Below are positions 38,301 through 46,074 of a DNA stretch of 64,000 bases, piece by piece. Source of the DNA: Pararge aegeria (Eukaryota; Arthropoda; Insecta; Lepidoptera; Nymphalidae); assembly GCF_905163445.1 (NCBI RefSeq), contig NC_053183.1:11098001-11162000 (forward strand), written 5' to 3'. The position numbers were made by a program, and so were the translations under genes. The number at the start of each line of letters is the position of its first letter. Within the stretch, counting starts at the first letter, position 1. A model generated the notes under the pieces. The model ran no database searches, was not told where the DNA came from, and was given only the letters and a program-made list of their open reading frames with translations.

Positions 38301-41300
38301 GATCGTGTACCTTAGATAAAAAATACCTGTGGAAGATCCATATTGGTAAAGAGGTATGTGCAAAACAACACCTGTTAAATACGTCAATTATCTCGGTCGA
38401 ACTTAAAGCGGATTATAATTACGTATTTATAGACTAAGTATCTAAGTATCGTTAATGGAAAATCATCTGGGATAACCATATTACATAAAACTCCAGAGAG
38501 ATTTTACGCGGGAGATATTATAATGCACAAATATGTGTGCAGACACAGGTGCAATCTCTATTCCCTAACTCTTATCATTGTACCGTTTGTAATATACTCT
38601 TATCGTCCGGTGGGATGGCAGCTCCGGACACGACCGGAAAGAGATAATGCACAGGATTGGTGTTCTCCGAGGAACGGGGGTGAATCACCACCATTTTCCA
38701 AACTCCGGCCTGGTATTAAGAATTTATAGATAGAAAAAACCCAATACTATTTATTCCTTAGCCCGACCCGGAGATCGAACCTAGAAGCTCGTTATCTACA
38801 TGCTAACCAACCAACCAACGAGGCAGTTTTATTATATTATTTCAAAGCTGCGCAAAGTGGGCAGCGACCCTGCTTTCTGAGTCCAAGGCCGTGGGTTCGA
38901 TTCCCACATCTAGAAAATGTTTCTGTGTTGAACATGAATGTTTTTCAGTGCCTGGGTGTTTATTTGCATATTATAAGTATATATGTATATTATTCATAAA
39001 AATATTCAAGAGTCACCTTAATACCCATAACACAAGCTACGCTTACGGACTAGATGGCGATGTGTGCATTGTCGCAGTATATTTAGAATAGAATAGAAAA
39101 AAAAAAGTCGTATTTCGGGTTAACATGGCAGCCGTGGACAAGCTACATCAAACGAGTTGCGGGAAACCTTTGCTTTATAGTGGTATAAGAAGCGATAGTG
39201 ATAATGATAAAAGCAATTCAGTAGCGTTATCGAGATATTAGGTCATCTAATAAAATAATATCTCACGCGGCCAAGGTTACACAATCGATTTTATACAAAA
39301 GATAAAATGCTTTTACAACAATGCAATATTGTTTGTCGATTTAGATACGCGATACGCGCATATGCCTTTTATCATAAGGTGTTACTGTCATCCCATTGCC
39401 GGCCAATTACGGGGTCTCGTTTAAGAATGAGAAAGATTTAGGCGGTTGTCCACCCCTATGGACATTTGTGAACTTCACACGCCTTTGATAACATTATGGA
39501 GAACTCTCAGGCATGCAGGTAATCTTACGATGTTTTCCTTCACCATTAAAATTACGAAAACCTGCCTGGTTAGGTACGACAGGTAAAAATAAAATATATC
39601 CTAAATATGTTTTCCTTTGCCGTTCAAATTAAAGAGAACTCTCCGGCATGAATGTATCCATACAATGTTTTTGTGCACTTTCCACAAACACTTAAAGAGC
39701 CGCCAACACGACACAGACAGGACGACTCGCCTATAAAGTACAATTTAAAAAAAACGTGTGACGGCTCACACGGGACGCCTGGCAGATGTGAAATATCGTA
39801 ATTTTTTTAAAAAGTTATTGCAGATATTGCATAATGAAAAGATAAAGCATTACAAATTTATTCCACAAATTAAACAAAAATACAACTAAATGGATAACCA
39901 ATCCTTTTGTAAGTCGGTTAATAATTACTGTTTTATTCCAAAAAATATATTCATTTTTATTGTTACATACGAAATACAAAAATTCAATCATATAGCGTGG
40001 CGATGCGTCTCCACGGCCTATGTCGCCACGCCAAAAGTCAGGTTTACCCTCCGCCTATAGATGTTTCACATCAAGAAAAATATGTAATGAAAATATATAC
40101 ATACAAAAAAAACTATTTATTTATTCTTTAAAATAATTGTTTTATAAATATAACCTAAAATAAACTATTTAAAACCAAATAAAATCTAAAACGTCATCGA
40201 AACCACCGCAGCGAGGCACAGTTCCTAAGATGCTGGCAGCATTGCCCCTTTGGATGGCCAAACTAATTCGTTGGCCAAGGTAACTGCCCGCTCTAGGATC
40301 ACCGGTAGACTCGATAACCCTTTTCGATAATTCTTTAGTCTCTACTCCAAAAGGCACAAAAATTAAGCTGCTATCCAGGTTTTCATATTTACGCCTCTTG
40401 GCCTGCTCGGCACAGGTAGCAGCCGCACCCACCATTGACGAGGTGGCCTGGATATGTGATGCAGCTAGGTTATCAACACAAGTTGCATCCCACAGAAGTG
40501 ACCTTCCAAGCCTCCAAGGTATGAGCGTCATACCATCAGGTCTCTTGCCATCGCTCCGCGCCAAACCAATAGGTTCTAATACAGCTGTATAAGAATCTAT
40601 ATTATATATACTACATTTATTTTAATATATGGTTTCAGGTATATTGGGCGGGTCCAGTTGCGGGTGGAGTGGCTGCAGCCCTGCTGTACGTGCACGGTTT
40701 CTCAGCGCCACCACCTGACACCAACTCGCTGTCTCCACGCTACCGACCCGTGGCCGCTGACGAGAAAGAAGTGAGTAGAACACACGTTTTGTCTTCTTCT
40801 TCAGAGTTTCAAATTACTGATAATAGACAGAAAGAAAACACTGTTTATCTAATAACCAGTATTAGTGAGGCCTTTGCAATATAAAAGTCTATAAGCTACA
40901 TGATGTACTCTGCGGTTTCATCCGCATAAACTACGGGATAAAACATGGGTACTGAAATGTGTGCAAATATCCGTTCTTGTTGTTGGAATTTAAGTCACCC
41001 ACTTTGTACAACAAAACAATCAACACGAACAGGTACTCAGAAAGACAAAAATTAAAAAGTATATATATATACTCTACTATATATACTTATATTTAAAGTA
41101 GTATATTTATATATATATATATATATATATGTCTCCATAGTTGAAGTTTTATTATAAGTAGGGTACCATTTCTGTACTTTATTTTTTTCGACCTTGTACG
41201 TACGTATAATAATTATTCGCATTACTAATTTAATAACAAACATCGTCATTATGTTAATTAATTTTTTTTACAAGCGTTCTGGACGTCTAGCTACCACGGC

Positions 41301-42851
41301 ATGGACTGTTGAGCAAAGCGTAAGCGCACTTATCTTATAGAATAGGTACATTATAACATACCTAATCTAATCTAGGGTTATTGTGCAACGCGTTCGGAGC
41401 CATCATTATTGCTTTGATAAATAGGTACCGTGCGTATGCGTTAGGCTTCTTTTACACGAGAGATAAACTAATCCTAAGGATGATATCCTAAAATCGTCAA
41501 CTCCTCTCAAAACCAGCAGGGCTAGGATAGGCAGCATGGCAATTATATCCGCGGGGAAAGGATATAAATGAATCTTCTCCCACAGCTTTATCAACTCTCA
41601 GAGCACTGGTACACAAGTGGAAATAATATCCAAATCATTTATCCTGCAGGGCTAGCACGGGCGGGAGATAAAAATTATATCCCCCGATTATATCCCCTGA
41701 CAAGGGATATAATTAACGTGTCCACCTGCTAAATCACTGGAACATGGAATAGGAGAAGTTTACCCCCGTTTATTAATACACATATATTATTTGGATATTA
41801 TTTCCACTTGTGCGCCAGTGACAAAACTGCGGCAGAAGATACATTTTTATCCATTCCTCGGGGAGACAGTTGTCTCCGACCCATGCTAGCCGAGCAGAGG
41901 GTTTTAGGCAGTAGTCCACCACGCTGTCTATGTGCGGATTGGTGGACTTTACACGCATTTGTGATCATTATGGGGAAGCCCCAGGTTTCCTCACGATGAT
42001 TTTCTTCACCGTTAAAGCAAGCGATATTAAATTGCCTAAACGCACAGAATTTAGTAAACTCACAGGTGCATGCCGGGATTCGAACCCAGCCTCCCCCAAA
42101 GTGAAGTCGAAGCCCTCACCACTTTGCTATCACCGCTACATAATTTTCGTATCCTCAACAAGATTCTTTAATTTTTTCCAGTGCCAAGCAAAGCACTGGT
42201 AAAAACGCGTTCAACAAAGTTTTGTTTTCTTGTGTCCCGATTGATAAATGCAACGCTTCCTTTATTTGCAGTCCGAAAATTTGCTTAGCTCTCAATCTGT
42301 AGCCCGACTGAAGATGGGAACTGGTCATAGGTCTTAAACTTAGCTATAGTTGAAATGGTCACCCAACTTCGTAGCCTAGCTTTGACCTACCCATAAAGAA
42401 CTACGTAGATGCCTACTGTATTTCTTCAAAGTTACGTTAAGACACAATAATAAGTATATATTAATACGTGAAACAAAAACTTAGTAGGTACCCCTTTTAC
42501 GCATATATATAAAATTTCACACACTTATAGTTTATGTAGAGGAGCGCAGAATGCTCAATTTTTTTTATATATGCACAAAGCATTTAATAAATTAATAAAT
42601 ATATCATATATTTACTATTTTTGGATTATAATTCTATGGCAAGTTAACAGCCTTGGCGAAATCTCTGATTAAAAAAGTTTAGTCTGACAATAGAATTTTA
42701 ATAATGTTAAAAATAATACCTAATTTAAATTAATTATGTTCGAATATAGGCGACTACCTACTAGTATTTACTTATTCCTACAATATTTTATATATTTTTT
42801 TTAATATTTCAGCTGAAACGATTGGACGGCAAAGGCGAGGACATGGCCTGA
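23308..42851 (+). CDS. Drip: Aquaporin, DRIP-type water channel (6 coding exons, 272 aa)
   Basis: Joined from exons 23308-23395, 24771-24895, 30071-30340, 37016-37180, 40639-40770 and 42813-42851 (819 bases including stop). All junctions are GT-AG and in phase. The protein is a six-helix MIP channel for water transport across the plasma membrane. NPA boxes lie at residues 82-84 (SGGHVNPAVT) and 198-200 (GSAMNPARS). By alignment to mammalian AQP1, the aromatic/arginine filter is F62, H186, S195 and R201. Ser replaces the Cys of AQP1 (C189) that binds mercury; the other three residues are those of a water-selective pore. The tail RYRP...ADEKE followed by LKRLDGKGEDMA resembles the C-terminus of fly Drip. 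The start ATG follows a good acceptor (tttcag, 23298-23303), so the 5'UTR continues in an upstream exon that I could not find. Family assignment is firm; the DRIP subfamily is likely from overall similarity. Confidence 0.93.
23396..24770 (+). other. Aquaporin intron 1
   Basis: 1375 bases, AT-rich. No repeat or second exon recognised. Confidence 0.7.
24771..24895 (+). CDS. Drip: Aquaporin coding exon 2
   Basis: Completes Gly30 and encodes residues 31-71: the end of helix 1 and helix 2 (IALAFGLSVFAIVS), including filter residue F62. The acceptor is ccag at 24767-24770 and the donor gtaagt at 24896. It ends on a codon boundary. Confidence 0.92.
24968..25165 (+). mobile_element. LINE fragment, RTE-like, with (GAT)n tail
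   Basis: In aquaporin intron 2, just 70 bases after exon 2. Carries the GRPPTRWTDD-type coding end (frame-broken), ctacaaaagacctaagtcca, and ends with a short ATG/GAT repeat, the 3' end of the family. Confidence 0.7.
25690..25903 (-). mobile_element. SINE A (Metulj-like)
   Basis: Minus strand: cggccgattggcttagtagg head, B box gggttcgactcccac, body, ending in gatggcgatgtgtgtattg. In aquaporin intron 2. Confidence 0.8.
25904..27354. other. Aquaporin intron 2, middle part
   Basis: Repeat family F copy at 26930-27000; otherwise AT-rich DNA without supported feature. Confidence 0.5.
27355..27660 (+). repeat. Interspersed repeat H with long hairpin
   Basis: Shares gctagcatgggcaggagaca, ggggaaaggataaa and cttctcccacagctttatca with 41495-41905, where two further pieces lie. 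Contains the hairpin 27550-27608 described separately. Confidence 0.65.
27550..27608. repeat. 27-bp-stem hairpin in aquaporin intron 2
   Basis: 27550-27570 pairs perfectly with 27588-27608, and inside them 27571-27576 (cttgtc) pairs with 27581-27586 (gacaag). One bulged A and a 4-base loop remain. Confidence 0.9.
27640..27852 (-). mobile_element. SINE B, decayed
   Basis: Contains cggtttctac, cgctttgcggtacgtctttg and ends agggaggtcgtc, the tRNA-head end on the minus strand. Confidence 0.65.
28071..28234. repeat. Recent tandem duplication, 82-bp unit x 2
   Basis: 28071-28152 is repeated at 28153-28234 with only a few differences in a T-run. Lies in aquaporin intron 2. Confidence 0.92.
28398..28548 (+). 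mobile_element. LINE 3' tail with (ATTC)n end
   Basis: Same family as 22130-22262; ends with seven or so ATTC units at 28512-28542. Confidence 0.65.
28549..29194. other. Aquaporin intron 2, part with LINE tail piece
   Basis: 28545-28610 resembles the 3' tail of the Jockey/CR1-like LINE (tacttgacg, aggcctacttaaataaatg). The rest is AT-rich and unrecognised. Confidence 0.4.
29195..29335 (+). mobile_element. LINE 3' tail with (ATTC)n end
   Basis: ctggaagaaattgctatgta, gcgataaggcca, tgtacaataaaagtgtat, then ATTC repeats. Confidence 0.65.
29336..30070. other. Aquaporin intron 2, 3' part
   Basis: AT-rich, ending in the exon-3 acceptor. Nothing else recognised. Confidence 0.5.
30071..30340 (+). 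CDS. Drip: Aquaporin coding exon 3 (first NPA box)
   Basis: Encodes residues 72-161, starting AIGHVSGGHVNPAVT, so it holds the first NPA half-helix, helix 3, the extracellular loop and helix 4. The acceptor is tttcag ending at 30070 and the donor gtaagt at 30341. It is 270 bases, phase 0 at both ends. The open frame continues in the intron to 30580, which would be an intron-retention product, not part of the channel. Confidence 0.95.
30540..30670. repeat. Interspersed repeat piece
   Basis: gttggtgatcgcaatagatgg, then tccttagtcgcctcgtaccacacc and ggaataagagggg. Resembles, in reverse orientation, 45110-45240. Class unknown. Confidence 0.45.
30720..31102 (-). mobile_element. Helitron-like element with 3' hairpin
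   Basis: Minus strand starts TCTATATATATAAAAGAG and ends with a hairpin (agcccg ... cgggct) followed by gggtacgCTAG, flanked by A and T. The hairpin a few bases before CTAG is the expected Helitron end structure. In aquaporin intron 3. Confidence 0.75.
31103..31885. other. Aquaporin intron 3, unrecognised part
   Basis: AT-rich, no supported feature. Confidence 0.4.
31888..32120 (+). mobile_element. SINE A (Metulj-like)
   Basis: Head ccgactggtgcaatgctcag, B box gggttcgattcc, body, gctagatggcgatgtgtgta near the end. In aquaporin intron 3. Confidence 0.8.
32541..32580. repeat. Perfect 19-bp palindrome, 2-base spacer
   Basis: 32541-32559 (ttccgaacttcatagggta) and 32562-32580 are exact reverse complements. 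In aquaporin intron 3. Confidence 0.95.
33174..33590 (-). mobile_element. Helitron-like element split by a SINE
   Basis: Left part holds the 3' end on the minus strand (ataacgcggacaacagCTAG, 33177-33174, flanked by T). Right part holds ctaatattataaatgcgaaa, the 5' end. SINE A at 33224-33475 separates them. Confidence 0.65.
33224..33475 (+). mobile_element. SINE A (Metulj-like), full length, in a Helitron
   Basis: cggccgattggcgcagtttg head (A box), gtgggttcgattcccac B box, body, gctagaaggcgaagtat end. Best-preserved head in the window. Confidence 0.85.
33985..34195 (+). mobile_element. Possible solo LTR (BEL/Pao-like)
   Basis: GC-rich start (ggcgcgcgtggaagccctac), a TATTTATGTATAG stretch, then aatagtaataaaacattagc and cgtgacgactatcattac resemble lepidopteran BEL/Pao LTRs. 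No coding part and no confirmed TG...CA ends or target-site copy. Confidence 0.35.
34480..34800 (-). mobile_element. LINE fragment, RTE-like RT C-terminus
   Basis: Minus strand: RWLRVTKRAIERASYAGSL and, in another frame, NIAQRVAKLKWQFAGHI, then QRIDGRW: a longer but frame-broken copy of the 1095-1375 family. In aquaporin intron 3. Confidence 0.75.
34801..35514. other. Aquaporin intron 3, unrecognised part
   Basis: No supported feature. Confidence 0.4.
35515..35817 (-). mobile_element. LINE 3' end (same family as 3902-4635)
   Basis: Matches the non-coding 3' end and last coding part: ttcaagtaggcctaatttat, ggcagattccactgagaag, gtgtagtaaccacgattt. 5'-truncated. The AT-rich tail carries a short duplicated piece (aggattttcaaaattcat). 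Confidence 0.8.
35818..37015. other. Aquaporin intron 3, 3' part
   Basis: No supported feature except the exon-4 acceptor at its end. Confidence 0.4.
37016..37180 (+). CDS. Drip: Aquaporin coding exon 4 (second NPA box)
   Basis: Encodes residues 162-216, including helix 5 with H186 and the second NPA box GSAMNPARS with R201. The acceptor is cacag ending at 37015 and the donor gtaaga at 37181. Both ends are phase 0. Confidence 0.95.
37490..37808 (+). mobile_element. SINE C, near full length
   Basis: Decayed tRNA-like head (gcggtgaagactgtgttaag), B box gagttcgaatcccag, then body with cacttgcttcaacggtgaag, tagtccaccaatccgtactgg, and end cgataatgggttgatatgat. In aquaporin intron 4. Confidence 0.75.
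37924..38060 (-). mobile_element. LINE 3' tail with (ATTC)n end
   Basis: GAAT repeats at 37924-37940, tttattgtacaccac, ggcggccttatcgctacata. In aquaporin intron 4. Confidence 0.7.
38480..38827 (-). mobile_element. SINE D (tRNA-derived)
   Basis: Minus strand begins ctgcctcgttggttggttgg, then taacgagcttctaggttcga and tctccgggtcggg (B box), a tRNA-like head. The body is shared with 15065-15275. Confidence 0.65.
38848..39087 (+). mobile_element. SINE A (Metulj-like)
   Basis: Head cgcaaagtgggcagcgaccc, B box gtgggttcgattcccac, end gactagatggcgatgtgtgc. In aquaporin intron 4. Confidence 0.8.
39385..39590 (-). mobile_element. SINE C fragment
   Basis: tcatcccattgccggccaat, ggcggttgtccacccc, acgcctttgataacattatgg, gatgttttccttcacc: SINE C in reverse, head missing. 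Confidence 0.6.
39805..40078 (+). repeat. Interspersed repeat G with triple palindrome (copy 2)
   Basis: Matches 22590-22890 nearly throughout, ending gatgtttcacatcaag. In aquaporin intron 4. Confidence 0.7.
40169..40593 (-). mobile_element. Retroelement-derived ORF remnant next to exon 5
   Basis: An open frame of 131 residues from 40564 reads RPDGMTLIPWRLGRSLLWDA, TCVDNLAASH, AEQAKRRKYENL, and GQRISLAIQRGNAASILG. I recognise this as the C-terminal domain found after many invertebrate LINE reverse transcriptases. It lies antisense in aquaporin intron 4, with only 45 bases between it and exon 5. It still has no stop codon within 131 codons, so it is fairly young or by chance intact. Confidence 0.6.
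40639..40770 (+). CDS. Drip: Aquaporin coding exon 5 (helix 6 and cytoplasmic tail)
   Basis: Encodes residues 217-260: helix 6 (VYWAGPVAGGVAAALLYVHG) and the start of the cytoplasmic tail, ending ADEKE. The acceptor is tttcag ending at 40638 and the donor gtgagt at 40771. It ends at a codon boundary, so either of two downstream terminal exons can be joined in frame. Confidence 0.94.
41046..41140. repeat. (TA)n microsatellite
   Basis: Long TA runs in aquaporin intron 5, the longest at about 41110-41130. Confidence 0.9.
41495..41905. repeat. Two pieces of interspersed repeat H
   Basis: 41495-41640 and 41640-41905 share ggataaa, cttctcccacagctttatca, cgtgtccac and ggagacagttgtctcc with 27355-27660, in part in opposite orientation. 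In aquaporin intron 5. Confidence 0.6.
41890..42150 (-). mobile_element. SINE C
   Basis: Reverse: ggattggtggacttt, ttcaccgttaaagcaagcga, B-box complement gggattcgaacccag, then tgaagtcgaagccctcacca for the head. It ends about 120 bases before the candidate alternative exon at 42272. Confidence 0.75.
42272..42337 (+). CDS. Drip: Candidate alternative last exon of the aquaporin
   Basis: After the acceptor tttatttgcag (ending 42271) there is an open frame of 21 codons and a TAA, in the phase required by exon 5. It would encode SENLLSSQSVARLKMGTGHRS and give a 281-residue channel with a Ser-rich, basic tail in place of the 12-residue canonical tail. The acceptor is as good as that of the canonical last exon. 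There is no transcript evidence, so this is a prediction; chance occurrence of a 22-codon frame after an AG is possible. Confidence 0.5.
   Translation, partial: SENLLSSQSVARLKMGTGHRS
42813..42851 (+). CDS. Drip: Aquaporin coding exon 6 (canonical C-terminus and stop)
   Basis: Encodes LKRLDGKGEDMA and a TGA. A strong pyrimidine tract and acceptor (ttaatatttcag) end at 42812. The tail resembles the Arg/Lys-Leu-Glu/Asp-Gly ending of fly Drip proteins, which is why this exon is taken as canonical over the one at 42272. Confidence 0.85.
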   Translation: MKRLDGKGEDMA

Positions 42852-44250
42852 AGGCGATTGCAGCGGGGCCTCCCGCGACCCTCCCCTCCCCTCTCCGTCC
42901 CAAGCGATACCCGCCCCGCGCTACACACCACCCGCCTTAACAACTACCAACGATACCTGTGAACAACAATTATTCAAAAAAACATTTCTATTCCTGTATA
43001 ATCAATATATCAAACCTTTCTAGTTGCTACGTCCTGAGCCAGGGGTGCCCCTTGGCTCCAGCCAGCCAGGGTGTTCAACAAAACAATTTTTTACACGTAT
43101 AAAATAATAAAAACAAAACGTAACTTAAGTACAAACGATATTATTATAATAACATTACATAAACAAAGAATAATAATTATACAAAGATTGTATTAATATA
43201 TTAGAAGTACTATTAAGACCAAAGTAAGAAGAAAAAGAAGAAGACCATAGTAATCTGGTAGCTACTAAAATCTTTTGTACCAAAATCAAATATACATACA
43301 GAGTGCTTAGTGTGAGATTATTTAACTATGTTCTAGCCACGCCATCTAGTTAACATACTGGGAAACAGTATTGCCACTAGATGGCGCTCCTTCGATTATA
43401 CAAATTATCGTTTACTTTGACGCGATCTAATAATCTGTAACTGTAATATAATAATCTATATATATATAAAAATGTTATGTTGGTTTGTATACGCTCAAAA
43501 AGCTTTGCACCGATCGAGCTGATATTTTAGCATGATATATAATCCGCATCAAGGATTGTTTTTATCTATTTTTTCATCATCATTCCCATATCCGCGACAG
43601 CGAAACTACAGTTTTTTTTAACGATCGATGTACCAGTGACCGCGCCATCTGCCGAAAGCGAGAAAAACACTCGCTGACATATGTAATGTATTTTTTGTTT
43701 TGTTTCTCATTTCTCAACCATTCCATAAAAATGTGACACTGCGAAGAGCGAATTTTTCTAATCCAACTTAATATATTATTCAGAAATGAATTATTATAAC
43801 ATATATTTATTCGTAAAAAAAGTATAGTTATCACACTAGGCACCTTGATCTGCATATTAAGTGAGGTCAGAAACGGATATTATTTTATTCTTTGCAAGTG
43901 GCTTATACACAAATACAAAAACTTCTAAACTTTTTTTTTTAAATCTAAGAAATCTCTTGTTTATAAACACTTAATATTTATCTACACTGTCTTGGCCCTA
44001 ATGGTTGATAAATTTTTATTTTTATAAAAAAAAAAAGTATTTTTCTAATCCAATTACATTACTATTGTATTGAATAAATTGGATATCTACTGCCATTCTT
44101 ATTGCTTTAGTTATTGAAACATATTGTATCACCTTAGAGAAATTGTAGTTAACTTATCAATTAACATTTTTTTATAAACTATTTCTAATTCACCTATTTA
44201 ACATCATTTCAAATAAACACATTTTAAAATAATTCCTTCTTTATTTCTAA
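42852..44250 (+). other. Aquaporin 3'UTR and downstream region
   Basis: Right after the stop there is a C-rich stretch (42860-42960), unusual for this AT-rich window, then AT-rich DNA. AATAAA-like hexamers occur near 44083 and 44213, so a long 3'UTR is possible; the true polyadenylation site cannot be fixed from sequence. A Helitron-like 5' end begins at 43455. The open frame on the minus strand at 43580-43855 resembles nothing I know. Confidence 0.4.
43455..43610 (+). mobile_element. Helitron-like 5' end, 3' end not found
   Basis: Starts A/TCTATATATATATAAAAATG, then gcaccgatcgagctgatatt. No CTAG end recognised, so probably truncated. Confidence 0.45.
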
Positions 44251-44870
44251 GATTTTTCTCCTATAATTACACTGTACACATTATAAAATAGGTAAATATT
44301 ACAATAAAATATAATATTGACACACATTAGTGATATTGTTTCATCGTTTATATATATTTCTTTCAATTATATCAGGTTATTTTTAATTGACAACAACGGT
44401 ATCACAAAATTAATCTTTGTATCTAAAAATCAATGAAGTGATCATAAAACTGGAAATTATAAAGATCTCTTTATATTTTTATATACCTACTTGAAATTAA
44501 TATTAGAAACGTAGCAAGCAAAGTTTAATCCTTTTTTGAATATATATTTTAACAAAACGTTTATCAACATTAAATATTATAACTATACTATAATCTACTG
44601 TCAGTTTTGTTTTCTTTATGGGCTTTTTAATTTTTAGTCTATAAAAAAGTTTTACACCTGTTTGTATTTAAATCTATAAAATTTACTAATAGCAAAATAA
44701 TAATTTGTTGAAATTTCAAATACTCTATCATTACATTTTATACTTACAGTAAATAGTTTTTAAGTGAATATAAAATATAAAATGAAAATTGTATGTGTCA
44801 ATGATTCTGTGCTAGACTAAGTTCAATACATATATTTTATTACTCAAAGGACTTTGTTATTTTGTGTTCC
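44251..44870. other. Convergent intergenic DNA
   Basis: Very AT-rich. No supported feature. Confidence 0.4.
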
Positions 44871-45060
44871 TAATTTTTATAATTTTATTATTGTTTTTAC
44901 CTATAACACTTGGAGGTATTAACAATTTTATAAATTTAAAATGCATTTAAAAAAAACACAGTCGTGTTGTACAGTCGATTGCCAGAGAGTCGCCGGTTCA
45001 AATCCTGTAGGTTCCGAAAATTTTTATATGCATTTTAAATTTATAAAATTTGTGTTCCTA
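44870..45060. repeat. Head-to-head pair of tRNA-like repeat, 23-bp perfect inverted ends
   Basis: 44924-44946 (aattttataaatttaaaatg then cat) is exactly inverted at 45028-45050. Between them is a tRNA 3'-half with B box ggttcaaatcc (44995-45005). The same body follows at 51340-51420 and 51536-51645. Confidence 0.7.
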
Positions 45061-45239
45061 TTCTAAATGCGAAGAATGCTACCAAATAATACCTCCACAG
45101 CCGTATGTTGACGGTAGTTCAGTACCGTTGTTACCACCCCCTACTCTTTCCAAGGGTGTCGTAAGAACAACGGGGGAGATGTAATGGGGAACTCGTCCTA
45201 TGCTCTATAACTACCATCTACTGCGATCACCAACCCGAA

Positions 45240-45505
45240 GTCCAACATAGCTCAACGAGTGGCGAAGCTGAAATGGCATTGGGCGGGGCACATAGATCGG
45301 AGAATCGATGGATGTTTGGTCCTAAGGTGCAGAAATGGAGGCCCGCACCGGTAAACGCAGCGCTGGTCAATCCAAACGAGGTTGACAGACGAGCGATTCA
45401 CTGGGAGCCGCTGGAAACAAGAGGCCGAGTACCGTTGATTTTGGAATTCCGGTTCAAAGATAAACGGGCCGGTCAATCGGTTGAAATGATGATGATGATT
45501 GACAA
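45240..45505 (+). mobile_element. LINE fragment, RTE-like, with (GAT)n tail
   Basis: Frame-broken copy (AKLKWHWAGHI-type start, GHIDRRIDGWMFG), ending cggttgaaatgatgatgatg. Confidence 0.7.
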
Positions 45506-45764
45506 GGACTTCTATTATAGAACTGACGGTCCTTAACGTGCTCGCGAATGATTGGTTCGCGATGAATGCTCAAATCGTTGGTTTTTTTCGCAAACAAAAG
45601 AGTTTGGTGACCCTCGCTTGGTTGTCCCATCCAATATATAAGTTCATGTCACCAATAAAAAACATAAGTAAGCCAAATAAGTTAGCCAGATTACTTCAAG
45701 ATGATAAAATTCTTTTTTACACACCAACACTAAACATTACACAAATCAACTTCTAAACTGAATT

Positions 45765-45815
45765 GGGGTGTAATGGCGGCCTTATCACTGATAGTGATCT
45801 CTTCCAAGCAACCAT
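45765..45815 (-). mobile_element. LINE 3' tail fragment
   Basis: ggcggccttatcactgatag and ctcttccaagcaacc, the family of 22130-22262. Confidence 0.5.
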
Positions 45816-45914
45816 TAAGGAGTTGGTGTACAAGTAAGATATACAATAAACTTACATATACTATAAGATACAGCTATGTTTATTGTAGCGTATATATCAT
45901 ATATATATGATATA

Positions 45915-46074
45915 TCTTTATATATATATATATATTTCTTGTGTGCGTGTGTATGTAACTGAACTCCTAAACGGCTGAACCGATTTGAATGAATTTTTTG
46001 GTATGCGTTTGGGTGGCACCCTGGATGGTTTAGATTTACAAATCAGCCCGACAGATGGCGCTGGGGTCCGCTAG
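45915..46074 (+). mobile_element. Short Helitron-like element
   Basis: A/TCTTTATATATATATATAT start, gaactcctaaacggctgaac inside, gatggcgctggggtccgCTAG end followed by T. 160 bases, in the intergenic region. Confidence 0.6.
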
